A stretch of 64,000 bases of DNA from Bacillota bacterium. Its GTDB lineage: Bacteria > Bacillota > Sulfobacillia > DUMF01. The number at the start of each line of letters is the position of its first letter. Within the stretch, counting starts at the first letter, position 1. The notes under the pieces were generated by a model. It saw only the letters and a program-made list of their open reading frames with translations. It searched no databases and was not told where the DNA came from. The stretch covers positions 1-64,000 of the forward strand of contig DUMF01000010.1 in the NCBI GenBank assembly GCA_012840015.1, written 5' to 3'. Both the position numbers and the translations under genes were made by a program. This document shows positions 23,174 through 32,836 of this stretch, piece by piece.

Positions 23174-23419
23174 TTAGGCTACGTCCACTGTAATAGTCTC
23201 TACTTCCGCTTTCTCAAAGCCAAAGGGTAGCGGCTCTCCATGTTTTTTCAGACTCTCGATGTACCCTCTTATGGCGTCCTCAGCCATTGCCAAAGCTTCT
23301 TCCTTAGTCTCCCCCTGCGTGACGCAACCCGGTAGTGCCGGTACAGAAGCAATATAGCCTCCTTCTTCGGCGGGTTCGATGTAGACAATAAAGCGGGCCA
23401 CGTGCTCCCCTCCTAACAC
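23174..23419 (-). CDS. hicB: HicB-type antitoxin
   Basis: FIVYIEPAEEGGYIASVPALPGCVTQGETKEEALAMAEDAIRGYIESLKKHGEPLP. Confidence 0.95.
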   Translation of the reverse strand: MLGGEHVARFIVYIEPAEEGGYIASVPALPGCVTQGETKEEALAMAEDAIRGYIESLKKHGEPLPFGFEKAEVETITVDVA

Positions 23420-23460
23420 GTATTCCAGTCGCTACATAGTATGCCTTGGTTAAGTAAGTC

Positions 23461-24591
23461 TTAGCTTTCCTGTGGGCAAAATCCTGCACAGGTTTTAGGT
23501 TTTCGGAGTGACTTCTCCTCACGGAGCTGGTTACTCTGGTCTGTAAAACAGTCGCTGGCGTGCGGTCCCCGTATTCTCTTCATGACGTCGAAATAGGCCT
23601 TCTTCGCACCATTCCAGGTGCGAAGGGGCTTATCTGGATGCCGCTGATTGAATTCGTTCCGAATCGTCTCCCAGAAAACCGATGCACCCTCCTGACCTTT
23701 CGACGGCGGACCTCCGCAGTCGTTGACCAGCCTCCATATGGTGGCGTGGCAATCATTGAACGCTTTCTTTTTGATCTTTCCAAAGAACTCATTCAGTTGG
23801 CCTCTAAGGCTCGTCCATTCAGCTTGAGACAAATTCGCTCTGAACGTGACGGTTAGCTGCTTGGCTGTCAAGCCTGGAACTGTAACCCCTTCGTATTCAA
23901 GCTCATTACAGCAACAGAGAGACGTACGGGTGGTAACTGGCGGTACCAACGGTTTTCTGCCTGTTAGAATCCAGCCCACAACCCCAGCTTGAGAGAAACC
24001 TGTCCCCTCGCTGACCCTGCGGCTCCAATACTCGAGTAAGCTGAGAGGGGTTTTTGCCCAAATTGGGACACGATGGACCCAACCATCTTCTCCGGGATAC
24101 GGCAATGAGCGGGTCTCGAGCCATACACCAAGGTCGTACTTCAGGCTGAGTTCCCTGACTAACTCATACGCTTTACGTCGCTCCTCCCCGTACTCCGCTA
24201 GCTTTCGCTGGCGTTCTTGTTCGGCCGTCCTCTCTATCCACTCTCCTGCCTCGCGGATTGAAGAGAACGGCGGTTCTTCAGTGGAGAACAGTTTCTTGCG
24301 TAGTACCTTACATAATGGCAATAGGTCCGCCAGCAGCATCTCGCTATTGATGATTGCTGAAAAGGCCAGTGACTTGTGCAGGGGGCTACCATCCGCGGCA
24401 TCTTCATCATCATTTATGTACCGTTCCTGGTACTTCCTCGCTTGTTCTATCACTGCTGAAACATCAGAGCGATAAACCTGCCCGCCCTTCAACGAGCAAA
24501 TATCTTCGCATGCCCACTTGAGATACTCCGACCCTCTCAAATCAGGAGGTGCTTTTTCTTCCGAAAGCCTCATCAGTTCTTGTTTAGTCAT
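23461..24591 (-). CDS. Element-encoded hypothetical protein (376 aa)
   Basis: Long intact ORF divergent from the XRE gene; no recognised family. Confidence 0.8.
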   Translation of the reverse strand: MTKQELMRLSEEKAPPDLRGSEYLKWACEDICSLKGGQVYRSDVSAVIEQARKYQERYINDDEDAADGSPLHKSLAFSAIINSEMLLADLLPLCKVLRKKLFSTEEPPFSSIREAGEWIERTAEQERQRKLAEYGEERRKAYELVRELSLKYDLGVWLETRSLPYPGEDGWVHRVPIWAKTPLSLLEYWSRRVSEGTGFSQAGVVGWILTGRKPLVPPVTTRTSLCCCNELEYEGVTVPGLTAKQLTVTFRANLSQAEWTSLRGQLNEFFGKIKKKAFNDCHATIWRLVNDCGGPPSKGQEGASVFWETIRNEFNQRHPDKPLRTWNGAKKAYFDVMKRIRGPHASDCFTDQSNQLREEKSLRKPKTCAGFCPQES

Positions 24592-24685
24592 AAGTCAGCC
24601 CCCCGTGAACAGTCTGCACTTTTCTTTTGTTCACTATTCCATGATCATTGGCACGAGCACAATCACTAAAGCAGGAGGGGAAGAC

Positions 24686-24901
24686 ATGCTTACAAATCTT
24701 CGAGTGCTGCGGGTCCGGTCAGGCCTCAAGGCATCAGAGCTGGCCAGGAGGCTGGGACTCGCAGAAACCATGCTGATTCGGATCGAGCTGGCCCAGGCGT
24801 ATGTTCCGCCCAAGTGGCGTCGTCCTCTGGCGGAGGCCCTGGGAGTAGAACCGGAGGCGATTATGGACCCCGCGACGGGGTGGCCGAAGTTGGCCGCCTA
24901 A
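24686..24901 (+). CDS. XRE-family HTH regulator
   Basis: MLTNLRVLRVRSGLKASELARRLGLAETMLIRIELAQAYVPPKWRRPLAEALGVE, preceded by AGGAGGGG. Confidence 0.88.
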   Translation: MLTNLRVLRVRSGLKASELARRLGLAETMLIRIELAQAYVPPKWRRPLAEALGVEPEAIMDPATGWPKLAA

Positions 24902-24934
24902 ACGTAACCTAACCACAAAAAAGAAGAGGCCGGG

Positions 24935-25333
24935 TTGCCGCCCGGCTTGGAGGAGAGCCTAAATGGAGAGATCACCAAAAAGATTCCTGTCCATGCTTGT
25001 GTTGCCGGTCGTTGGGTCGTCGTCGGATCCCTCACCCCCGGCGACCCGCCGGTCTTCACCCAGAAGGTTGGCCCCAGCGATATTCTCCGCATCCGGGGCA
25101 GTGCGGGGATCGATCTCCGATATGATCCCCCTCTGCCTGAAAGCTGCCTGATCCGCCACATCGTCGGCAGCACGGCCTACGAGATCCGGCTCAGTGCACT
25201 CAAAAATCATCCGAAGACCTCCATTGCCCAAATCGGCCCGATGCACCCACGTAGAGCCTATCTGCCATACCGGTACTGGCGTTGCCTAGGCGAACCCGAA
25301 CAGCTCTCGTTCTTCGGGGGGTTTGCGTCATGA
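24935..25333 (+). CDS. Hypothetical protein
   Basis: 132 aa ORF; its stop overlaps the start region of the primase-like gene (ATGAGTG). Confidence 0.55.
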   Translation: MPPGLEESLNGEITKKIPVHACVAGRWVVVGSLTPGDPPVFTQKVGPSDILRIRGSAGIDLRYDPPLPESCLIRHIVGSTAYEIRLSALKNHPKTSIAQIGPMHPRRAYLPYRYWRCLGEPEQLSFFGGFAS

Positions 25334-27085
25334 GTGCCGTTGCCCCGTGCGACCTCCCCCGCGGTCGTGTCACATACCGCGGTCCTTGGTGGACACCCAG
25401 GCGTTCCGCCGTCCGCACAAAACGGAAAGTGGATCAACCTCCATGATCAGTATGTCCTGAAGGTCATGGAAGGTCAAACCCTGAACGTTTCGCCTGTGGA
25501 TGCGAAGGGAAGATGTCACGCACTAGTTTGGGACATAGACGCCGGTGAAGAAGGGAACGTGCAAAAACTCCTCTCCGTGCTTCCCGAGGGTTGCCGTCCC
25601 CTCGTGTCGCTCAGCGGGAAAAAAGGCTGGCACGTCTGGTTACTTCCCGAACGGCCCATCTCGGTCAGTGATGCCCTCATCATCGGAAAGGGACGTTCGA
25701 GAAAGAAGCGGTGTCAAATGCGAATTCTTCCCAACCGGCAGAAACTCAAGACTGATAAAGTGGCCGGGGTCCCTACATCCCGAAACAAGAGTGCGGGAAG
25801 TGTTCGTGCCCCCGGATGTATTAAACGGCGAAGAAACATTTGACACGGCGTTAGTCTTCCAACTCTTGTCCGAAGGGAAGTACCGAACCCCCGTCAAGTC
25901 TCTTGTCGTATCTCGCTCGACGACTATTCGACGACTATTCGACGAATCGTCAACCGGTTGCCAGCAAAGCGAAAGTGATCCCATGCCTACAGAGCCCGAA
26001 GAGACGGTCCTGGGCAAGCCACTGCCTCCATCTGTCGCAGATGATACTCCGGTCATGCTCGTGGAAAGCCTTGGGGCTCTCACTCGGAGCGAAACAGTTG
26101 TCAACGCGTTGATGCAGCTGGCGGGAAGAGAGCTCGTGCGTTTGGGCAAGAGTTTCAGGTGCATACTCCACAAGGAAAGCAGCCCTTCTGCATCGTGGTA
26201 CAGGGAACCCAAAAACGGGACCATTGTTTATCGTGACTGGCATGCCTCAAAGTATGGTACTCCAGAGGTTCTGCTCCTCGGTGAGGTCTTTTGCGCCTTG
26301 TGCACCGGCGAGGTAAAGAAACTGAAACCACATGAAACTGGGAGGTGGCTGGCGAAACTGGCATTGAGACTCGGATACAGGACACCTCTGGCACTTGAAG
26401 TTGAAGCATTGATGGCGACAGCGACGACCAAAATTGACGCACTCTCCCTCAAAAAGCCTAAAACCCCCCGCCCGAACAATATATTTACCAGTTGTTTGTA
26501 CAACCCGAAGTGGAGATTGAGAAAGGAGATGACGGGGATCCCCAGGTCATTGAGAAAGTATGGCGGGTTTTCTGTGATGAAGCCCTTCTCTCCGCCATGT
26601 CAGGCTTCGGTGAAGTGAAACTAGCCGGCAGGTGGCTTTCAAAACGTGCACGGGTCCCCTTGGATATGGCTAACCGTGCGGTGAACCTCCTGTGTGCCTT
26701 AGGCATCCTCTCAAAAGTGCCGGGGACAGGAGGAATGCGTGGAGACAGGTTTATTTTCGGAGACGCTGATATCAGCGAGGTCGAGAGACGTTGGAAAGCC
26801 TTGGGTAAGCCGTCCCTCAGACGTTTTAACCGAACCCTGGTAATCGAAAGGCTTGGTGAGGACATAGCAAATAGCCTCTTCAGGAGAACTCCCGATGGCA
26901 AACTGATTCGGCCCAAGGCCGTTCGCGATCAACCGGCATCAGGCGATGTCACGCGGGAAGATACCGTCATACCCTCCGAGGACATACCAAGGCTTTCCGT
27001 CTTGGTCCCGGCGGCCACCGGAAAGGTCCTGAATAGTTTTGGTGAGACACTGGTAAGGGTCCGCCATGGGTTTGCTATGGGTTAA
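25334..27085 (+). pseudogene. Archaeo-eukaryotic primase (AEP/PrimPol-like) replication protein with downstream zinc-finger-like and C-terminal parts, split in three frames
   Basis: ORF1 ALVWDIDAGEE (hhhDhD) and SGKKGWHVWLL (SxxxxxHxW). ORF2 KWPGSLHPETRVREVF. ORF3 26492..27085 continues in the frame of ORF1. Confidence 0.7.
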
Positions 27086-27088
27086 GTG

Positions 27089-27127
27089 ACCGTTCCCGAA
27101 CGGTTTGCCAAACTGTTCGGGAACGGT
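27089..27127. repeat. 18-bp inverted repeat/hairpin downstream of the primase-like gene
   Basis: ACCGTTCCCGAACGGTTT-GCC-AAACTGTTCGGGAACGGT, one mismatch (G-U compatible). Confidence 0.85.
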
Positions 27128-27613
27128 TGTACGAACGCTTAAGCTAACCGTGTGCAACTCAGATGCACTCCTTCTGCACCCCTTATGATCTCAATAGACT
27201 ATGTGAAGTCATCGGACGCAAAGCGTACCCCCCCCTTTGCGGAAACTTGCGGCCGCGTACGCGTGACTGGCCGCACGGTCTCGGAAGGCTGAGCTCCAGA
27301 GTTTTTGTATCCCCCATATTCCCAGGAGTAACCACTCCTCTAAAATGCCCTGAGAAAGGCTTTTTCAAGAGCGGCTGAAAAAGGGGCTCTTACCCCATCA
27401 CGGAAACCGAATCTAGACCCCTCTGCGTGGGTTCTGGACGGCTTAGAGGTTGCGGTGAGGCTGAATTCCTGATCGTTTTTTACATTCATTTCTCCAATCT
27501 TTCCGCTATTTTGGGGAAGGCTTTCTCCAGACCTTTTGTTCGTCCTTATCGGGTAGGAGGCGGTGTCTCTCCAAGGACACCGCCTCCCCCGCTTACCAAT
27601 CCTCAAGCGAACC

Positions 27614-27916
27614 TCAAGCGTCTTCCGCCTTGACGTTGGGAAAGGCTTCTTCAAACGGGACCTTTTTCTCGGGAGGGTCTTCGAACAGCCTGATGGCCTC
27701 CTCCTGGCTGACTGGTTCGAGGTAGTCCCTCTCACCCTGCCAGCAGTGTTGATGTTGGACGAAGTAGTTTCCCCTGGGAGTCTTGAAAAGGAACGTGTTC
27801 CTGCCTTGTCGTTCCCAATTGTGGCCGTCCCAGTAAGCATCCGAAGCAAGGAGTGTAGCTGTCTCCGTCTTATAACGCTTCCCGCCGATTACCACATTCA
27901 TCATGATGGGGTTCAT
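27614..27916 (-). CDS. Conserved hypothetical protein
   Basis: GRNTFLFKTPRGNYFVQHQHCWQGERDYLEPVSQEEAIRLFEDPPEKKVPFEEAFP. Confidence 0.7.
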   Translation of the reverse strand: MNPIMMNVVIGGKRYKTETATLLASDAYWDGHNWERQGRNTFLFKTPRGNYFVQHQHCWQGERDYLEPVSQEEAIRLFEDPPEKKVPFEEAFPNVKAEDA

Positions 27917-28083
27917 CTTCTATGCCTCCCTTCCCGGGCCCTGCCGGGTTTAGTCGGAACGGAACCATGCCGTAACTGCTCGTTGCCTAGGTGCTCTTTT
28001 CCTTCAATCCTTCCACCTCTCTTGAGAAACCCTGCTTCGATAACAGCCATAGTGCTTCCGTTTACACCTCCTTTTAGTAAGCG

Positions 28084-29006
28084 TCAATAGAGACCCCCTT
28101 TTATCTTGCGGACCCGGTTTCTCCGGGGTAGCAACGCGTTCACGGGTGATGCCAGCGAGTGCTGCTGCCTCAGGTCGTCCTGAGTTATGGCAATGTAACA
28201 ATGCTGAGGTCCGAATGGCCCATTATCCGCTGCAACGCAAAAGCGTTCCCTCCACAACGGAGGAATTGCAGTGCAAAGGCGTGCCGTAGGTCGTAAGGGT
28301 GGATGCGGATACCCAGGGCCTTGCTGTACTTCTCCAGCCTGTCGTCCCAGGTATCGTTGCGTAGCGGGGTTCCTTCCGAAGAGCAGAAGACTGGGACATG
28401 CTCTCCCCACGAAAGGTGCCTCGCAGCAAGCAGCAGGCGTAGGGCCTCTGCTGTCGCAGTGGATACCGGCAAAGTTCTGGAGACTTTGGTCTTGGCAACG
28501 TCTGAACGGACATAGACTTCCATTGAACGGAGGTTTATGTCGTCCTGAAGGAGCGAAAACGCCTCCTTAGGACGAATGCCGGTATCCAGCGTAAGCAGAA
28601 TCAAGGCATAATCCCTGAGGCCGGCAAAAGTATTCTTGTTGGGGAGGCTGATGAGCCTGGAGAGGGTCTCGGCGTCGAGAGGTACGATTCTGCCCTCGTC
28701 TTTCCGCTTCTTGAAACCGTCCAGAGGGTTATCGGCGAAGAATCCCTCCTTAACGCACCAGTCAAAGAATTGCTTCAAGTAGTTACGCCGGATGTTGTAG
28801 GTGGCGGGCTTTATATCCTCCCCGAAAAAGCAATACACCGCTTGCTGGAGTTTTTGCCCTCCCTGCCACGCTTCGGGGTGACGCCTGAAGAAAAGTCTTG
28901 TCACGTCTCCATGTCCCTTGAGAGTGATAGGCCTCAGGCCTTGTGCCTGCTTGAACTGAAGGTACAGCTGCACGGCTTCTTCCCAGGTGGCAGGGACGCG
29001 TTGCAA
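28084..29006 (-). pseudogene. Tyrosine recombinase/integrase with frameshift at the catalytic Tyr segment
   Basis: ORF 28185..29006 has RPKEA, YDLRHAFA and MGHSDLSIVTL then stops. The C-terminal YIAITQDDLRQQHSLASPVNALL is in another frame (28084..28410). Confidence 0.88.
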
Positions 29007-29191
29007 AGCGGATTACTCTTGCCCTTGGCATGAAACATTCCTCCTGCGATCCTGTCACCGCAGGAGACGTGTGGTGTTTGGGGATCTCGCCACCACCATA
29101 CGTCTGGAATGTTCCCAGCGAGCTGGCACGATTCTTGCGTGGAGAATAATTGAACCCGCAATCCTTGGCAGGAGCGGGTTTTCGCTCGTTA

Positions 29192-29276
29192 TGGTGTCGG
29201 GAGCGGGACTTGAACCCGCACGGTGTTCACCATACGCCCCTCAAACGTACGCGTCTGCCAGTTCCGCCATCCCGAC
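29192..29276 (-). tRNA. tRNA-Leu(GAG)
   Basis: Reverse complement GTCGGGATGGCGGAACTGGCAGACGCGTACGTTTGAGGGGCG...GGTTCAAGTCCCGCTCCCGACACCA; CCA encoded. Confidence 0.95.
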
Positions 29277-29413
29277 ACGCATTTTATTACTTTCTGTGAC
29301 TAAGCCTTAAACCGTCGTAGCAGTTCTTCATTATAAACGGATCCTGGTGCCATGTCAATCAGCACAGCTCTCAGTTGCTGCGGCTCGCTGCGCTGCTGCC
29401 GACTCGCTGCGAA

Positions 29414-31354
29414 TCAGCTTGCCGGAACAGGACTAGGCAAGCACGTCACGCCGGCCTCCTCGCCCTTGCGGCCGGGCCCCTTTTCTCCGTTGCCCGTATT
29501 CTGGCCGGTCGGCGCCTGACCAACCATCCCTCCGGTTTCACCAGCTTCCACTTGCTTGAGGAGCTCCTCCAATTCGTCGCCTTCCAACGACTCCTTCTCC
29601 ATCAGCACCTGCGCGATCCGGTCTAACTTTTCCCTGTTAGCCTCCAATACCGCATGGGCTTTCTGGTAACATTGCATCACGGTGTCTTTGACGTCCTTGT
29701 CAATGGCCGCCGCCACTTCCTCGCTATAGTTACGGTCCCTCGCTATGTCGCGTCCGAGAAATACCAGGTCTTGCTTATTGCCGAAGGTGAGCGGGCCGAG
29801 TCTCGAGCTCATCCCAAATTCCATAACCATCTTCCGTATCATCTTCGTAGCCTTCTCGAGATCGTCTGAAGCCCCGCTCGAAACCTCCTTAAACACCATT
29901 TCTTCAGCTACACGTCCCGCCAGAGCAACCGTAACTCGGTCGAGGATCTCACTGCGTGTGACCAAGTACCGATCTTCGATTGGCAGCTGCAACACATACC
30001 CCAAAGCGGCTCCACGGGGTATTATGGAAACCTTATGCACTGGGTCGCTGTTGGGCAGGCTCTTCGCCACCAGGGCGTGCGCGGCCTCGTGATAGGCAAT
30101 CATCCGTTTCTCTTTTTCGCTGATTACCCTGCTCTTCCGTTCCGGCCCAGCTACCACACGGTCGATGGCCTCTTCAAGCTCCTCCATCCCTATCCTCTTC
30201 TTGCGCTTCCGCGCCGCCAACAGAGCAGCTTCGTTAACCGTATTCTCTATGTCCGCTCCGGTAAAGCCAGGAGTGCGCTTGGCCAGCGTCTCGAGATTCA
30301 CGTCCTTTTCCAAGGGTTTGCCTCGAACGTGTACCTTAAATATGGCCACGCGCCCCTTCAAATCGGGCTTGTCTATAACTATCTGTCTGTCAAAACGACC
30401 AGGCCTTAGCAACGCCGGGTCCAAAACGTCCGGCCGGTTGGTTGCCGCCATGACTATGATTCCCTCGTTGACCGAAAACCCGTCCATCTCCACCAGCAGT
30501 TGGTTCAATGTTTGTTCCCGTTCGTCATGCCCGCCGCCGTAGCCTGCACCTCGCTGCCGCCCAACTGCATCGATTTCGTCTATAAACACTATGCACGGAG
30601 CATTCTTCTTCGCTTGGTCGAAAAGATCCCGCACTCTCGAGGCTCCGACACCTACGAACATCTCCACGAAATCGGACCCGCTGATTGAGAAGAACGATAC
30701 GCCCGCTTCCCCCGCAACTGCCCTCGCCACGAGGGTCTTGCCGGTTCCCGGGGCACCGTAAAGCAGCACGCCCTTGGGTATACGAGCGCCCATTTCCAAG
30801 TACCGCTTGGGGTGTTTCAAGAAATCGACGATTTCCTGAAGCTCTTCCTTCACCTCATCGCAACCAGCTACGTCTTCAAAGGTCACCTTGCGTTTGTCTC
30901 CCGTATACAGGCGTGCGCGCGCTTTTCCGAACTGCAATACCCGATTTCCGCCGCCTTGTGTCTGCTGCATGATGAAGTAGAACGCTCCAAGCATCAAGAC
31001 GGCAGGTAATACCGACGATATCATCGATGTCCACCAGGGGGTCTGCTGATACTCGAATACCGCCTTAACCCCGTGGCTTTCAAGCCTGCTGTAGAAGCCC
31101 GGGTCTTCTGGCACTCCCGCCTTCACCTCGGAACCATCATCTAGCGTGGCGATCGCCATCGTCTTGTCCACAATCGTGACTGACTTCACCTTGCCCTGAT
31201 CTATCAGGTTAAGGAGGTCGGTGTAAGCGATACTCTTGCGCGAAAACCCCTGGGAGGGCAGCATCTGCGCGAACATGAGCGTTAAAATTAAAAGAAAAGC
31301 ATAGAACAAAAGGCTGCGAGTATTTTTGCTCATGTTCCCCCTCCTTTGATACAT
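29414..31354 (-). CDS. ftsH: ATP-dependent zinc metalloprotease FtsH (likely start at 31333)
   Basis: [19 protein letters not shown], Walker [15 protein letters not shown]. Confidence 0.98.
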   Translation of the reverse strand: MYQRRGNMSKNTRSLLFYAFLLILTLMFAQMLPSQGFSRKSIAYTDLLNLIDQGKVKSVTIVDKTMAIATLDDGSEVKAGVPEDPGFYSRLESHGVKAVFEYQQTPWWTSMISSVLPAVLMLGAFYFIMQQTQGGGNRVLQFGKARARLYTGDKRKVTFEDVAGCDEVKEELQEIVDFLKHPKRYLEMGARIPKGVLLYGAPGTGKTLVARAVAGEAGVSFFSISGSDFVEMFVGVGASRVRDLFDQAKKNAPCIVFIDEIDAVGRQRGAGYGGGHDEREQTLNQLLVEMDGFSVNEGIIVMAATNRPDVLDPALLRPGRFDRQIVIDKPDLKGRVAIFKVHVRGKPLEKDVNLETLAKRTPGFTGADIENTVNEAALLAARKRKKRIGMEELEEAIDRVVAGPERKSRVISEKEKRMIAYHEAAHALVAKSLPNSDPVHKVSIIPRGAALGYVLQLPIEDRYLVTRSEILDRVTVALAGRVAEEMVFKEVSSGASDDLEKATKMIRKMVMEFGMSSRLGPLTFGNKQDLVFLGRDIARDRNYSEEVAAAIDKDVKDTVMQCYQKAHAVLEANREKLDRIAQVLMEKESLEGDELEELLKQVEAGETGGMVGQAPTGQNTGNGEKGPGRKGEEAGVTCLPSPVPAS

Positions 31355-32760
31355 TCGAGAACAAGCACCTCTGTGGTACTCGGTAACACCTTGAACCTAT
31401 CGTCAAGAGTGTGTTCGACAACCCAAACGATCTTTCCACTCGCCGTAGTTATTATCGGCACTCGATCTCTGCTTTCACTCTCAGTCTTTTTCTCTCTAAA
31501 AATGTCGCCTAGTTTCTTAGAGCCGCTCATACCGAGCGGCTGCATACGATCGCCTTTTCTTCTAGCACGAGCTACCAATGGCATTTCTAAGCTATTATAG
31601 TCAAGATAGGCTACCCTAGCAAGTTCGTTTTCGAGGGGTTGATTCCCTAGCGCTTCCCTCGGAACGATGATGGCAGAAATCGTACAGTTAGCCCATGGAA
31701 TCTTCGTCGTACCCGGTATTTCAAGCCTTACGGCCAGGGGCTCCTCTGCCTTAGAAACATGCGCGAAACCGATCCCGCTGAAGATAAGCTCGTCGCCGTC
31801 CCTCCACACGCATGACTTCCCTGGCAACATGAGTCGCCATTTTCGTCCCTCTTTTTCTAGAGCCGCCAATATTTCAGAAACGTGGTGGAAATCTAAGAAC
31901 GGAGGTCCGCCTGCCCTGGATACCGCGAACCTTACAACGCGCCGCCTTATCGGCAATTCCAACTGCGCAAGTGCATTTGCAGGCAAAACCACCGACCCAG
32001 TAGCTTCTACTGCTATCTCGAAATACTTTTTTCTTGCTATTGCAGACATGTAGGCGTTTTCTTCTCTCATGAGTTCTGCAGTCCTTGCGAGAATCCGAGA
32101 TATGTTGGGGTTGTACTCGCTCTGAAGCAACGGTATAAGCTGTCTCCTTATCCTGTTTCTGAAATACACCTCTTCCAGGTTGGTAATGTCAAGTCGCGTA
32201 TCTAGGTTCCAGCTACGGCAGTAAGCCTCAATATCCGACCTAGGAGTCTCGATCAGCGGCCGCACTATCTTCCCTCTGACCGGCGGAATACCTCCCAATC
32301 CTTCCGTACCGGCGCCCCTTATCAGCCGCATCAGCACTGTCTCGGCCTGGTCATCCATGTTGTGTCCAAGCGCTATCCGGGTACAACCGTTCTCCTTCGC
32401 TGCTCTATAAAAGAAGCCATATCTGGCCATGCGCCCTGCCACTTCTTCGCCTACGCCCAGACGTTTGCCGAGCTGTCTCACATCGCACCTCTCCATTACG
32501 AAAGCAGCACCCAGCTTGAGGGCGAATTGCCGTACGTACTCCGCATCCGACTCGGCATCGGGCCTGATCAGGTGATTAAGGTGGGCGACGTACAGATTCA
32601 GCTCATATTCGTCCCGGAGCTGACTCAATATGTGTAGCAGCGCGATTGAATCCGGTCCACCCGAGACTCCTACGAGCACTCTGTCGCCCTTTTGGAGCAT
32701 CTGGTATTTTTCTATAGTCTTGCGAACCTTAAAGACGAGCATAGATCCACCTAATCCCAT
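31330..32760 (-). CDS. tilS: tRNA(Ile)-lysidine synthase TilS
   Basis: [18 protein letters not shown]...[20 protein letters not shown]. Confidence 0.97.
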   Translation of the reverse strand: MGLGGSMLVFKVRKTIEKYQMLQKGDRVLVGVSGGPDSIALLHILSQLRDEYELNLYVAHLNHLIRPDAESDAEYVRQFALKLGAAFVMERCDVRQLGKRLGVGEEVAGRMARYGFFYRAAKENGCTRIALGHNMDDQAETVLMRLIRGAGTEGLGGIPPVRGKIVRPLIETPRSDIEAYCRSWNLDTRLDITNLEEVYFRNRIRRQLIPLLQSEYNPNISRILARTAELMREENAYMSAIARKKYFEIAVEATGSVVLPANALAQLELPIRRRVVRFAVSRAGGPPFLDFHHVSEILAALEKEGRKWRLMLPGKSCVWRDGDELIFSGIGFAHVSKAEEPLAVRLEIPGTTKIPWANCTISAIIVPREALGNQPLENELARVAYLDYNSLEMPLVARARRKGDRMQPLGMSGSKKLGDIFREKKTESESRDRVPIITTASGKIVWVVEHTLDDRFKVLPSTTEVLVLECIKGGGT

Positions 32761-32780
32761 TTTAGTCTTTCCGCGCCCGC

Positions 32781-32807
32781 AAAAAAAGGTGTGGCAATTG
32801 CCACACC
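32781..32807 (-). terminator. Rho-independent terminator after spoIIE
   Basis: Minus strand GGTGTGGCAATTGCCACACC perfect palindrome followed by T7. Confidence 0.9.
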
Positions 32808-32836
32808 AAGTGCAGGGGTTGGGAGAGGCAAGATTA

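Larger units (their letters stand above)
22740..29251. mobile_element. Integrative element inserted at tRNA-Leu(GAG)
   Basis: 60-bp perfect direct repeats at both ends. Integrase adjacent to the intact tRNA, primase-like gene, XRE regulator and HicAB inside. Confidence 0.88.

Noticed and set aside
25919-25945. 11-bp tandem repeat CGACGACTATT x2 in the primase-like gene as a cause of frameshift
   Set aside because: Apparent coding before and after the repeat is in the same frame, so it does not account for either frameshift.
26450-26480. Programmed -1 frameshift between primase segments at AAAACCCCCC
   Set aside because: The zero-frame codons (AAA ACC CCC CGC) do not form a canonical X XXY YYZ slippery heptamer. 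Ordinary indel or decay is simpler, especially as a second, opposite shift occurs upstream.
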